This document shows, in pieces, positions 9,632 through 18,536 of a DNA stretch of 64,000 nt. The stretch is taken from contig CAVWJX010000002.1 in the NCBI GenBank assembly GCA_963755435.1, positions 124,001 through 188,000 on the forward strand, given 5' to 3'. Numbering within the stretch: position 1 is the first letter of the stretch; each line of letters starts with the position of its first letter. The position numbers and the translations under genes were made by a program. A model generated the notes under the pieces. The model searched no databases. It was not told the DNA's origin and worked only from the letters and a program-made list of their open reading frames with translations. Source of the DNA: AP-15 sp963755435. Lineage in GTDB: Bacteria; Pseudomonadota; Alphaproteobacteria; ATCC43930; CGMCC-115725.

Positions 9632-10903
9632 ATGCTCGCCTGGTTCGGCGAATTGAACACCACGGAACGCCGCACGATGGGCGCCTGCTTTGGCGGCTGG
9701 GCACTCGATGCGTTCGACGTGCAAATGTACAGCTTCATCATCCCGACGGTCATCGCGGTGTGGGGGCTATCGCGCGGCGAGGCTGGGCTGATTGGCACCG
9801 TCACCCTGCTGATCTCGTCGTTGGGAGGGTGGTTCTCCGGCACTTTGGCCGACCGGTTCGGCCGGGTGCGGATGCTCCAAATCACCGTGTTGTGGTACTC
9901 CGGATTCACCTTCCTGTGCGCGTTCGCCCAGAATTTCGAGCAGCTATTCATCCTGCGTGCGCTGCACGGGTTCGGGTTTGGCGGGGAATGGGCGGCCGGC
10001 GCCGTGCTGATGGGCGAGGTGATCCGCGACAAGTACCGCGGCCGCGCCGTCGGCCTGGTGCAGACCGGGTGGGCCGTCGGCTGGGGCGTTTCGGCCCTCG
10101 TCTACACGGCGCTCTATGCGTTTCTGCCTGAGGCGATCGCCTGGCGTGCGCTCTTCGCCGTCGGCCTCGTTCCGGCGGCCTTCGTCATCTGGATCCGGCG
10201 GCATATCGACAAATCGGAGGCTTTCCGCCAGCGGCGCCGGGATCACGCGCCGGTCGGCGCCGGGCATTTGTTCGCCGCTTTTCGCCGGCCCTATCTGTGG
10301 ACCACGGTCAAAGTCACCTTGATGGTCGCCGGCGCGCATGGCGGCGGCTACGCCCTCGGCATCTGGATGCCGACCTATCTGCGCACGGTGCGGCATTTAT
10401 CGGCGACCAGCACCGGCGGGTTTTTGCTGACCCAGATTTTCGGCGCACTGATCGGCTTCTTGCTCGGCTCCTACCTGTCCGACGCCATCGGTCGCAAATG
10501 GACCTTTATCTGGTCGTCGATCGGCTCCTTGATCATGGTCCCGATCTTCATGCTGGTGCCGATGAACAACGAGTCGCTGTTCTTTCTCGGCATTCCATTG
10601 AATATCCTTTTATTGATGAAGTTCCCGCCGATGGGACCGTTCATGACCGAACTGTTTCCGACCGCCGTGCGCGGCACCGCGCAAGGCTTCTGTTACAACG
10701 CCAGTCGGGCGATCGGCTCGTTCCTGCCGACCTTGGTCGGATTTCTGAGCCAGACCCTGTCCCTCGGCGTATCGATCGCGGTGTTTTGCACCTTCGCCTT
10801 CGGCTTCATGATCGTGATGCTGATGCTGCTGCCGGAGACCCGCGGCCGCAGCCTGGCCAGCCTCGAACCCGAGCCGGTCCGATTGCCGGGGGCGGCGCAA
10901 TAA
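9632..10903 (+). CDS. MFS transporter, first of a tandem pair
   Basis: A 12-helix major facilitator of 423 residues. The loop 2-3 signature GALADRFGRVRML appears here as GTLADRFGRVRML, followed by GFGFGGEWAAGAVLMGEVI, typical of the metabolite:H+ and sialate:H+ symporter groups that carry organic acids. It ends LPETRGRSLASLEP. The ATG at 9632 has GGGAGAAACGC in front. The gene 80 bases downstream encodes a close paralogue with the same landmarks in the same places, so the pair arose by tandem duplication. The substrate is not evident; an aromatic or dicarboxylic acid would fit the catabolic genes elsewhere in the window. Confidence 0.9.
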   Translation: MLAWFGELNTTERRTMGACFGGWALDAFDVQMYSFIIPTVIAVWGLSRGEAGLIGTVTLLISSLGGWFSGTLADRFGRVRMLQITVLWYSGFTFLCAFAQNFEQLFILRALHGFGFGGEWAAGAVLMGEVIRDKYRGRAVGLVQTGWAVGWGVSALVYTALYAFLPEAIAWRALFAVGLVPAAFVIWIRRHIDKSEAFRQRRRDHAPVGAGHLFAAFRRPYLWTTVKVTLMVAGAHGGGYALGIWMPTYLRTVRHLSATSTGGFLLTQIFGALIGFLLGSYLSDAIGRKWTFIWSSIGSLIMVPIFMLVPMNNESLFFLGIPLNILLLMKFPPMGPFMTELFPTAVRGTAQGFCYNASRAIGSFLPTLVGFLSQTLSLGVSIAVFCTFAFGFMIVMLMLLPETRGRSLASLEPEPVRLPGAAQ

Positions 10904-10983
10904 AACTTCGCGACACCGGCCAGCCGGCGGCCTCCCGGACCATCGCCGGTGCACGGCACACTCTGGTGATGGGGGAACCCATG

Positions 10984-12261
10984 ATGCTCGCCTGGCTGCG
11001 TGATTTGAACCCGCGAGAACGCCGAACCATGGCCGCCTGCTGGGGCGGGTGGACCTTGGACGGGTTCGACCAAGGGCTGTACAGCTATGTCGTGCCGACG
11101 GTTATCGCCGTCTGGGGCATTTCGACCGGTGCCGCCGGCACGATCGGCACCGTTACTGTCGTGACCTCGTCGTTCGGCGGCTGGTTTGCCGGGGCGCTCG
11201 CCGACCGTTTCGGCCGAGTACGCATGCTGCAATTCGCGATCCTGTGGTACTCGGTCTTCACTTTCCTTTGCGGCTTCGCGCAGAATTTCGAGCAGCTGTT
11301 CATCCTGCGCGGCTTGCACGGGCTCGGGTTCGGCGGCGAGTGGGCCACCGGCGCCGTCCTGATGGGCGAGGTCATCCGCGACAAGTATCGCGGCCGCGGC
11401 GTTGGCTTCGTGCAGACCGGCGCCGCCTTTGGGCCGGGGCTCGCGGCACTCGTCTATGCCGGTCTCTTTGCGGTTCTGCCGGCCGCGATCGCCTGGCGGG
11501 CGCTGTTCTGGGTCGGCATCCTGCCGGGTCTTTTCGTGCTTTGGATCCGCCGCAGCATTCCTGAATCGGAAGCGTTCGAAGGTCAGCGCGACAGCGGCCC
11601 GCAACCGGGGATCGCGCATCTCCTCTCGGCGTTTCGCGGGCCCTATCTGTGGCTGACCATCAAGGTTTCCTTGATGGTCATGGGCGCGCAAGGCGGGGTC
11701 TGGGCCGTCGGGTTCTGGATGCCGACCTATCTGCGCACCGTGCGCCATCTGACCAACTCCCATACCGGGCTCTATGTCGCGGTGCTGGCGGTGGGATCGC
11801 TGATCGGTTTCCTATGCGGGGCCTATCTCGCCGACGCGATCGGCCGGAAAGCGACATTCATGATCTCGGCGGTCGCGTCGATCGTGATGGTTCTGGTCTA
11901 CCTCTATGTGCCGGTCGGCAACACCGGTCTCCTCTTCCTCGGCATCCCGCTCAACACCGCGATCCTGATGAAGTTCGCGCCGATGGGCCCGTTCATGACC
12001 GAGCTCTACCCGACCGACATCCGCGGCACCGGCCAGGGTTTTTGCTACAACGCCGGCCGGGCGATCGGCTCGGTGTTCATGACTGCGATCGGCTTCGCGA
12101 CGGCGATCATGCCGCTCGGCACCGCGATCGCGCTGTTCTCGTCGATCGCCCATCTGCTGATGATTGTCATGCTGCTGCTGCTGCCCGAGACGCGCGGCCG
12201 CGCCATCGCCAGCCTGGAGCCGGCTGCGTCGGCGCCGAACCGGCGCGGACCCGCGCCGTGA
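10984..12261 (+). CDS. MFS transporter, second of a tandem pair
   Basis: A 425-residue major facilitator paralogous to its upstream neighbour. It shares the MLAW start, ADRFGRVRML, GFGGEWATGAVLMGEVIRDK, the WMPTYLRTVRHL block and the PETRGRAIASLEP end. Three ATGs are possible (10969, 10981, 10984). The last is chosen because GGGGGAA then has normal spacing and the N-terminus lines up with the paralogue. The two genes may have diverged in substrate, or act as a dosage pair. Confidence 0.9.
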   Translation: MLAWLRDLNPRERRTMAACWGGWTLDGFDQGLYSYVVPTVIAVWGISTGAAGTIGTVTVVTSSFGGWFAGALADRFGRVRMLQFAILWYSVFTFLCGFAQNFEQLFILRGLHGLGFGGEWATGAVLMGEVIRDKYRGRGVGFVQTGAAFGPGLAALVYAGLFAVLPAAIAWRALFWVGILPGLFVLWIRRSIPESEAFEGQRDSGPQPGIAHLLSAFRGPYLWLTIKVSLMVMGAQGGVWAVGFWMPTYLRTVRHLTNSHTGLYVAVLAVGSLIGFLCGAYLADAIGRKATFMISAVASIVMVLVYLYVPVGNTGLLFLGIPLNTAILMKFAPMGPFMTELYPTDIRGTGQGFCYNAGRAIGSVFMTAIGFATAIMPLGTAIALFSSIAHLLMIVMLLLLPETRGRAIASLEPAASAPNRRGPAP

Positions 12262-12424
12262 CCAGCGCCGAAACGTTGCGACCTTGCGAGGGCAAAGCCG
12301 TGCATCTAATCGGGCGTCCAATTTTTTCCCGATGTCGATGTGGGTCTTGGCCCGGGAGATGATGCCGCGCTTTACCAATTCGGCCTGATCTGCCACCATT
12401 CTCGGGACAAAAACGGAGGAGGCG

Positions 12425-12703
12425 ATGCGCAAATTCATCATCGAGCGCGAATTGCCGGCGATCGGCAGCGCCGAGCGGCAGGCGCTGCGCGAGGCGGCGC
12501 AGAAGTCGAACGCGACCCTGAAGGAGCTCGGCCCCGACATCCAGTGGGTTGAGAGCTATGTCGCCGGTGACAAGACCTTTTGCGTCTACCTCGCCCGCGA
12601 CGAGGCGATCATCCACGAGCACGCCAGGCGGAGCGGCTTCCCGGCCAACAAGGTCACCGAAATCCGGCGCATGATCGACCCGACCACCGCGACCGAGGCG
12701 TAG
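12425..12703 (+). CDS. DUF4242 family protein
   Basis: A compact 92-residue cytoplasmic protein with no signal or membrane segment. It opens KFIIERELP and has the pattern VESYVAGDKTFCVYLARDE followed by IHEHARRSGFPANKVTEI, which I recognise as the DUF4242 fold (small ferredoxin-like alpha/beta proteins, some called nickel-binding). GGAGGAGGCG before the ATG is a strong ribosome binding site. No partner is obvious: the transporter upstream ends 160 bases earlier, and what follows is a decayed gene on the other strand. Confidence 0.85.
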   Translation: MRKFIIERELPAIGSAERQALREAAQKSNATLKELGPDIQWVESYVAGDKTFCVYLARDEAIIHEHARRSGFPANKVTEIRRMIDPTTATEA

Positions 12704-12719
12704 GCTCGCCGCCGCCGGC

Positions 12720-13060
12720 TCACACCCCGCGATACTCGGCCGAGATATCCTTGTTGGTGTAGTCGGTCAGCAACGCCGTCGAGACGATGCCGATCACTGT
12801 GCAGCCGGCGATATAGAAGGCGATCGGCACGCTCGGATGCGCGCCAGTTCCGGAGCATGTTCTTATATTGCGAGGCCAGCCGCCGCCGCAGGCTTGCCAA
12901 GCACACCGCGCGTCGGTCGCAAAGAGGCCTCCAATGTCCCGGTCGGCGGGTTGGAGTGCGGTAAATAGAGTTTGCCGAAGACGAGCCCGGTGCAGTGCCG
13001 CAGGTCAAGAAATCGCACCACTCGATCGTTGCGGCGATCGTGCCGGCGAAGCACCGCGCG
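12720..13060 (-). pseudogene. remnant of an MHS-family MFS transporter
   Basis: Two separated pieces of one metabolite:H+ symporter can be read on the minus strand. The N-terminal piece (about 13045-12950) reads AGTIAATIEWCDFLTCGTA, matching the first helix of this family (usually TIEWYDFFLYGTAAAL). After a frame change it continues GLVFGKLYLPHSNPPTGTL. The C-terminal piece (12845-12720) reads SVPIAFYIAGCTVIGIVST, then TDYTNKDISAEY and a stop. Most of the roughly 430-residue protein between them is missing. Frame changes plus the internal deletion mean it is dead. The upstream boundary is approximate. Confidence 0.65.
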
Positions 13061-13287
13061 CCGCAATTGCCGGCGGCGTTCGCGTTTGGCCAGCGGCGGC
13101 GGCGCTGCAATTTCGCTCGCTGTCGTCGCTTTCCACCCATGCCTGCGGGTCTTGGCGAGAGCCGCCCGTTATCCTCCAATTATGCTCTTTCCGGCGGTGG
13201 CGGCGCGAGCTGCCCCGACCGCGACAATAGCTAGGATGTTTGCGTTAACAAATGCTGAGCGTCCAACCGGCAGCGACCGTCCTGGCC

Positions 13288-13506
13288 TCAGCTCGCGGCC
13301 GCCAGCAGGGCGATGCTGCCGGCGATCGCCACCCCGCCAGCGATAATGCCGAGCGAGCGGGCGCCGATATGCGTGACGGCAACGTCGCGTGCATTGGCCG
13401 CGGTGACGTGCACGGTCGCCGCGATCACCCACAGCAGCACGCCGAAAACGGCGAGCGCGCCCGCCGCCGTCTTGACCCAGGTTCGGGTTTGGGGACGGAT
13501 GATCAT
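13288..13506 (-). CDS. small two-helix membrane protein, unknown
   Basis: A 72-residue product with two hydrophobic segments (about residues 12-31, GALAVFGVLLWVIAATVHV, and 52-70, IIAGGVAIAGSIALLAAA) joined by a short polar loop. The ATG at 13506 has AAAGGAAGAGCCC in front, a good site. No family is recognised. It stands between the MHS relic and the divergent Lin0512 pair. Confidence 0.55.
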   Translation of the reverse strand: MIIRPQTRTWVKTAAGALAVFGVLLWVIAATVHVTAANARDVAVTHIGARSLGIIAGGVAIAGSIALLAAAS

Positions 13507-13696
13507 CGGGCTCTTCCTTTGCTTGAAGCCACCGGAACGATGACGATCGACGCCGCTGCCCGCAGGATGGGCATCGGGGCATCGGCGCTTCGGCCAGCTC
13601 GCGCGCGGCCCGGCGAAGATCGATCGACGCCAGGATGACGGCGCCGGCGCCATTTGCTAGAGTGCCCTTGGCCGGGCAGCTTTTGGAGGCGCAGAG

Positions 13697-14038
13697 ATGG
13701 CGTGGCGGCGCATGGTGCTCGAGATCGGGGTGGGCACCGACATCCGCGGGGCGGATTACACCAAGGCCGCGGTGCGCGCGCTGCGCGACGCGTTGTGGCA
13801 CAATTCGCTGGGTGTTGCCGACGCCGTGGGTCTGCCGGTCGATGCGATGCGGGTCGATGTCACGATCGGTGTGCCCCATCCCGAAGAGGTGGATAAGGAC
13901 GCGATTTTGGCGGCGCTGCCGCATGGCACGGGCACGGTCGAGGTGGTCGAGGGCGGGCTGGAAATAGCCAATGATTCGGGCACCAATAAGACGGTGATCG
14001 CCAATGCGGCGGCACTGGTGCGACTCGATATCGGCTGA
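13697..14038 (+). CDS. Lin0512 family protein, paralogue 1
   Basis: A 113-residue protein of the conserved hypothetical Lin0512 family. Landmarks are LEIGVGTDIRGADYTKAA, the DVTIGVPHPEEVD segment in the middle and a hydrophobic end (VIANAAALVRLDI). The fold is soluble and cytoplasmic and the biochemical role is unknown to me. A second, clearly related gene starts 8 bases after its stop, so the two are almost certainly co-expressed and may form a mixed oligomer. Confidence 0.85.
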   Translation: MAWRRMVLEIGVGTDIRGADYTKAAVRALRDALWHNSLGVADAVGLPVDAMRVDVTIGVPHPEEVDKDAILAALPHGTGTVEVVEGGLEIANDSGTNKTVIANAAALVRLDIG

Positions 14039-14046
14039 GGACGGCG

Positions 14047-14400
14047 ATGAATGCAAAACGCGTGATCCTTGAGATCGGCGCCGGCAACGATCTGCATGGC
14101 GGCGATTATACCAAGGCCGCAGTGCGCGCGGTCGCGGACGCGCTCCACCATAGCTCCTTGCCGCTGATCCGCAGCCTTGGGCTCGACGCTGGCAAGATGC
14201 AGGTCGAGGTCACGATCGGCGTGCAGCAGCCGGAGAAGGTCGACGCCGCCACGGTCAAGGCGGCATTGCCGCATGGCGAGGTCACGGTCAAGGTGGTCAA
14301 AGGCGGCCTCGACGTGCCCGACGCCGAAACCGGTGACACCGCGGTCATCGCCAGCGCCGCGGTGGCGGTGCGGATGGACCTGCCGCAGCAAAAGCGCTGA
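14047..14400 (+). CDS. Lin0512 family protein, paralogue 2
   Basis: A 117-residue paralogue of the preceding gene, aligned over its whole length: LEIGAGNDLHGGDYTKAA, EVTIGVQQPEKVD, then LPHGEVTVKVVKGGLDVPD and VIASAAVAVRMDL. GAGGACGGCG, which overlaps the end of the first gene, serves as its ribosome binding site. No function can be assigned. Confidence 0.85.
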   Translation: MNAKRVILEIGAGNDLHGGDYTKAAVRAVADALHHSSLPLIRSLGLDAGKMQVEVTIGVQQPEKVDAATVKAALPHGEVTVKVVKGGLDVPDAETGDTAVIASAAVAVRMDLPQQKR

Positions 14401-14502
14401 ACAGATTTTCGGCTGTTCTCGAAGCGCGACCGCGTCTGCCGGCGGATCGGTCGGGCGGGATTTTTTGGTGGTCGAGGCTGGTTTTGATGGTCGAGGCTGG
14501 CC

Positions 14503-15342
14503 GTGCTCGAATGCGCCCGCTCTTTTGAGGCACCAATCGGTAGGGGAAGCGCCCGCCGCCGGGCTCGCGGCCGCCCGCATGAGCGCGAACTGGCGCGGAT
14601 CTGCGGGCTCGCGGCGGTGCGGGCGGTGTTCGAGCGCGACCCCGACCGGGTCGAGCGGCTGTTTTTCGCGCCTCGGCTGCGCGCCGAAGCGAGCGCGTTC
14701 TGCGCGCTTCTCGCCGGCGCCCGCAAGCCCTATCGCGAGATCGAGGCGGCGGAGCTCGCCCGCGTCGCCGGGACCCAGCTTCATGGCGGCATCGCCGCGA
14801 TCGCCCGGCTGCGGCCGCCGGCCCCGTTCGATCCGGCAGCGGTGCCGGGCTGGGCGCGTGCCGGAACGCCGCTCTTGATCCTCGACGGCGTCAGCAATCC
14901 GCACAATCTCGGCGCCATCGCCCGAACCGCCGCGTTTTTCGGGATCGAGCGGATGCTGCTCGCCGACCGCCCCGACCAGGCGCGGCCCTCGGACGCCAGC
15001 TATCGGGTGGCCGAAGGCGGGCTCGAATGCGTGGCCCTTTACACCACGCCGCTGGCGCCGGCGCTGGCGGCGCTGCGGCCGCTGTTCCGCATCGTCGGCA
15101 CCGGTCCCGATGGCACCGATCGGGATTTGGCGGCGAGGTCGGGCGAGCGGCGCCGCGATCTGCCGCCGGCGCTTATCCTCGGCAATGAGGAACGCGGTCT
15201 CGATCGGGCCACCCGCGCCGCCTGCGACGAAGTTGCCACCATCCCCGGCAGCGGCCGGGTTCAGTCGCTCAACGTGGCGGCGGCGGCGGCGATCCTGATC
15301 TACGGCTTGACCTGCGGAGGCATCGCCCGCGGGCGGAGCTGA
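14503..15342 (+). CDS. TrmH/SpoU family RNA 2'-O-methyltransferase
   Basis: A SPOUT-class methyltransferase that would methylate ribose in rRNA or tRNA using S-adenosylmethionine. An N-terminal substrate-binding domain (residues 25-110, ERELARICGLAAVRAVFE) precedes the knotted catalytic domain with its three motifs: DGVSNPHNLGAIARTAAFFG near 127, ILGNEERGLDRATRAACDE near 226, and IPGSGRVQSLNVAAAAAILI near 249. At 279 residues it resembles RlmB/TrmH-type proteins. The start is uncertain: the ATG at 14503 is used, but the Arg-rich first 25 residues suggest a later start is possible. Confidence 0.88.
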   Translation: MLECARSFEAPIGRGSARRRARGRPHERELARICGLAAVRAVFERDPDRVERLFFAPRLRAEASAFCALLAGARKPYREIEAAELARVAGTQLHGGIAAIARLRPPAPFDPAAVPGWARAGTPLLILDGVSNPHNLGAIARTAAFFGIERMLLADRPDQARPSDASYRVAEGGLECVALYTTPLAPALAALRPLFRIVGTGPDGTDRDLAARSGERRRDLPPALILGNEERGLDRATRAACDEVATIPGSGRVQSLNVAAAAAILIYGLTCGGIARGRS

Positions 15343-15422
15343 CCGACGGCGCGCGGCGCGGCGGCGATGGCTCCGCCCGGCCGTCGAGCGATTGCTCGGA
15401 TGGCGCGTGCGGTAATCGCGGT

Positions 15423-16028
15423 CTATCGTGCCGCCCGGCGGTGACGGGGGCCCCTGTCGCTGGCTCCGGTCTCGGCGATCAGATGGTCGAGCGCTTCATT
15501 GAGCGCGGTCTCGATCTGCGGGCGTCCCTCGATGCGCTTCAAGAGCAGGGCCGCGGCTTCGATCGTCGACAGCGCCTCGCGGCGGGGCTCGCGGCGCACC
15601 CGGTTGTAGTGCGAGGGGCGCTGCGGATCGAGCACCAGGCGGCGCAGCTTGAGCAGCCATGGGTTGCGCCACCACAGCGCCTTGGCTTCGCTCCAGCTGC
15701 CGTCGAGCAGCACCGCGCCGTCGAGGTCGCGCAGCATGGCTGCCTGGTCCGCCGCCGGCTCGCCGTGACTGTCGAGGGCGACGACATCACCATGTGGTCC
15801 AAACCCGCGTGGACGGGCCGAGCCGAGGTAGAGCACTGCCCAGCGCCGCGGGTCGGCCGAGCGGCCGAGCGCGCGGCTCAAATTTGGCCAGGACAAGCCG
15901 ACCGCCAATTCGGCCCGGCGCAGCATCGCCACGGTCAGCGCCGCCGTCGCCAGAGCTTCCCGCCGTTCCCGCGGATGCTGCAGGATCAACAGAAAGAGCC
16001 GATTGTCGATCGCTTCGGCCGCTGCCAT
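15423..16028 (-). CDS. DTW domain-containing protein (tRNA aminocarboxypropyltransferase-like)
   Basis: A 201-residue protein with the DTW layout: LLILQHPRERREALATA near the start, LDGSWSEAKALWW at the position of the DTW motif, then SHYNRVRREPRREALSTIEA. Members such as TapT transfer the aminocarboxypropyl group of S-adenosylmethionine to a uridine in tRNA. The name-giving Asp-Thr-Trp is Asp-Gly-Ser-Trp here, a spacing variant seen in this family. It is convergent with the methyltransferase on its left and divergent from galU. Confidence 0.8.
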   Translation of the reverse strand: MAAAEAIDNRLFLLILQHPRERREALATAALTVAMLRRAELAVGLSWPNLSRALGRSADPRRWAVLYLGSARPRGFGPHGDVVALDSHGEPAADQAAMLRDLDGAVLLDGSWSEAKALWWRNPWLLKLRRLVLDPQRPSHYNRVRREPRREALSTIEAAALLLKRIEGRPQIETALNEALDHLIAETGASDRGPRHRRAAR

Positions 16029-16186
16029 CTCGTTTGCCTTTTCAGCTGCCGCGGGCCTTCTTGCGGCGTCCCCGGGGACGACCGGGGTGCGGCGATGTTA
16101 GCACGTCTGCCGGCTCGATTTGCCGGGCGCGGCGCGATGGCGTAATTCTTGCCGCCAGCCTGCCAGAGCTCATGATCGAGGGGTTT

Positions 16187-17059
16187 ATGCACAAGCGCGT
16201 CCGCAAAGCCGTCTTCCCGGTTGCCGGGCTCGGCACCCGTTTTCTGCCGGCGACCAAGGCGATGCCGAAGGAGATGCTGCCGATCGTCGACAAGCCGCTC
16301 ATCCACTACGCGGTCGAGGAGGCGAAGGCGGCCGGCATCGAGCAGTTCTTTTTTGTCACCAGCCGAGCCAAGGGCGCGATCGACGACCATTTCGATCGGG
16401 CCTTCGAGCTCGAGGCGACATTGCGCGAGCGCGGCCAGAATGCGCTCGTCGAGGAGCTCGAGGCCCGGCTGCCCGAGCCCGGCCAGATCGCCTATACCCG
16501 CCAGCAGACGCCGCTCGGCCTCGGCCACGCAGTCTGGTGCGCGCGCGCGCTGGTCGGCGACGAACCGTTCGCGGTGCTGCTGGCCGACGATCTGATGGTT
16601 TGCGAGACGCCGTGCCTGACCCAGATGGTCGAGGCCTATGACGAGATCGGCGGCAATCTGGCGGCGGTGATCGAGGTGCCGCGCGAGCAGACCCGGCGCT
16701 ATGGCGTGCTCGACATCGTCGCCGATGACGGCCGGCTGGTGCGCGCCCGCGGGGTCGTCGAAAAGCCCGATCCAGCAGATGCGCCATCGACCTCGACGAT
16801 CATCGGCCGCTATATCATCCAGCCTGAGGTATTCGGGCATCTCGGCCGGGCCGAGGCTGGCAGCGGCGGCGAGATCCAGCTGACCGACGCGCTGGCCCGG
16901 CTGATCGACGACGGCCAGGCCTTTCACGGGCTGCGCTTTTCGGGTCGGCGATTCGATTGCGGCGACAAGCTCGGCTTTCTCGAAGCGACGATTGCGCTCG
17001 GGCTGCAGGACCCCGGGCTCGGACCCGATTTGCGCCGGGTCCTGGCCACCTACCTTTGA
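16187..17059 (+). CDS. galU: UTP-glucose-1-phosphate uridylyltransferase GalU
   Basis: It makes UDP-glucose from UTP and glucose 1-phosphate. Typical blocks are KAVFPVAGLGTRFLPATKA with the nucleotide-binding loop, EMLPIVDKPLIHYAVEEA, QTPLGLGHAVWCA and LADDLMV, and the end has FDCGDKLGFLEATIALGL. The length of 290 residues is normal. Two in-frame ATGs exist, 16172 and 16187; the second is used because it begins at the conserved MHKRVRKAVFPV. The next gene, a sugar-phosphate mutase, follows after 32 bases, so the pair supplies activated sugars for the envelope, together with the nucleotide-sugar enzymes at 61-64 kb. Confidence 0.95.
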   Translation: MHKRVRKAVFPVAGLGTRFLPATKAMPKEMLPIVDKPLIHYAVEEAKAAGIEQFFFVTSRAKGAIDDHFDRAFELEATLRERGQNALVEELEARLPEPGQIAYTRQQTPLGLGHAVWCARALVGDEPFAVLLADDLMVCETPCLTQMVEAYDEIGGNLAAVIEVPREQTRRYGVLDIVADDGRLVRARGVVEKPDPADAPSTSTIIGRYIIQPEVFGHLGRAEAGSGGEIQLTDALARLIDDGQAFHGLRFSGRRFDCGDKLGFLEATIALGLQDPGLGPDLRRVLATYL

Positions 17060-17091
17060 ACGGCGCACGACCCTTCAAACAGGAAACCGCC

Positions 17092-18471
17092 ATGTCGCAT
17101 CGATTCGACCCGACAATTCTGCGCGAATACGACATTCGCGGCATTGTCGGCCAGACCTTGTCGGTCGACGACGCACGGGCGGTCGGGCGCGCCTTTGCGT
17201 TGACCCTCGCTGCCGCGGGCGGTAGCCGCGCCGCGACCGGCTTTGACGGCCGACTGACCTCGCCCGAGCTCGAAGCAGCGCTGGTCGACGGTCTGGCGAT
17301 GGAGGGCATCGATGTCGTGCGCGTCGGTCGCGGGCCGACCCCGATGCTCTACTACGCGGCGGCGACGCTCGGCGTCAATGGCGGGATCATGGTGACGGGG
17401 TCGCACAACCCGCCCGACTACAACGGCTTCAAATTCGTGCTCGACGGCAAGGCATTTTATGGCGCGGCGATCCGCGCGCTCGGCGAGACTGCCCTTGGGC
17501 TCGGCCCGCCGGCAGCCGAACGCGGGCAAGTCGCGGACCACGCGATCCGCGACGACTATGTTGCCAGGGTCGCGCGCGATTATGACGGGACGCATCCGCT
17601 AGCCGTCGCCTGGGACCCCGGCAACGGCGCCACCGGCGAGGTTGTGCAGCAGCTGACAGCATTGCTGCCGGGCCGGCACGTCCTGTTGAACGCGGCGATC
17701 GACGGCAATTTCCCGGCCCATCATCCTGACCCGACCCTGCCGGAGAACCTGGTTCAGCTGCGCGAGGCGGTGACGCGCGAACGTTGCGATCTCGGCATCG
17801 CTTTCGACGGCGACGGCGACCGCATCGGGGTGGTCGACGCCAGCGGCGAGATCTGGTGGGGCGACCAGCTGATGATCGTCTTGGCCGGCGATGTGCTGGC
17901 GCGCCATCCGGGTGCCCCGATCCTGGCCGACGTCAAGGCGAGCCAGGTGCTGTTCGACGAGATCGCGCGGATGGGCGGCCGTCCGGTGATGACCGCGACC
18001 GGGCACTCGCCGATCAAGGCAAAGCTCGCCGAATTGGGCGCGCCGCTGGCCGGCGAGATGAGCGGGCACATCTTTTTCGCCGATGGCTATTACGGGTTCG
18101 ACGACGCGGTTTATGTTGCGGTTCGGCTGCTTGGGGTGCTCGGCCGTTCGGCGCAGAGCTTGACCGAAATGCGGGCCCGCCTACCGCGCGTCGTCAACAC
18201 CCCGGAGCTGCGCTTTCCCTGCACCGAAGCGCGTAAATTCGCGGTTGTGCACGAGGTCGGCGAGCGCTTGCGCCGAGCCGGCGCCGAGATGAACGAGATC
18301 GACGGCGTGCGCGTGCGCACCGCCGACGGCTGGTGGCTGCTGCGCGCCTCGAACACGCAGGATGTGCTGGTCGCCAGAGCCGAATCGACGACCGGCGAAG
18401 GCTTGGCACGACTGACCGCAGCCCTGTCGGCGCAGCTCTCGGCCAGCGACGTCGCGCTGCCGAAGCTCTGA
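17092..18471 (+). CDS. phosphomannomutase/phosphoglucomutase
   Basis: An alpha-D-phosphohexomutase of 459 residues that interconverts hexose 6- and 1-phosphates. The phosphoserine loop is TGSHNPPDYNGFK with Ser104, the metal loop is AFDGDGDRIGVVD near 238, and the sugar-binding loop is GEMSGHIFFAD near 322. The start RFDPTILREYDIRGIVG is typical of the AlgC/ManB type. AGGAAACCGCC precedes the ATG. It is co-directional with galU and probably in one operon. Confidence 0.93.
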   Translation: MSHRFDPTILREYDIRGIVGQTLSVDDARAVGRAFALTLAAAGGSRAATGFDGRLTSPELEAALVDGLAMEGIDVVRVGRGPTPMLYYAAATLGVNGGIMVTGSHNPPDYNGFKFVLDGKAFYGAAIRALGETALGLGPPAAERGQVADHAIRDDYVARVARDYDGTHPLAVAWDPGNGATGEVVQQLTALLPGRHVLLNAAIDGNFPAHHPDPTLPENLVQLREAVTRERCDLGIAFDGDGDRIGVVDASGEIWWGDQLMIVLAGDVLARHPGAPILADVKASQVLFDEIARMGGRPVMTATGHSPIKAKLAELGAPLAGEMSGHIFFADGYYGFDDAVYVAVRLLGVLGRSAQSLTEMRARLPRVVNTPELRFPCTEARKFAVVHEVGERLRRAGAEMNEIDGVRVRTADGWWLLRASNTQDVLVARAESTTGEGLARLTAALSAQLSASDVALPKL

Positions 18472-18536
18472 TCCGCGCGACCGCGACCCCGGTGGGTAGC
18501 CCAAGCGGCAGCGGCGCTGCGCTCAGGCCCGACGGC

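Noticed and set aside
12300..12400. Minus-strand frame ADQAELVKRGIISRAKTHIDIG upstream of the DUF4242 gene
   Set aside because: It reads protein-like for about 30 residues but lacks homologous context, a start and a ribosome binding site, and overlaps the promoter region of the DUF4242 gene.
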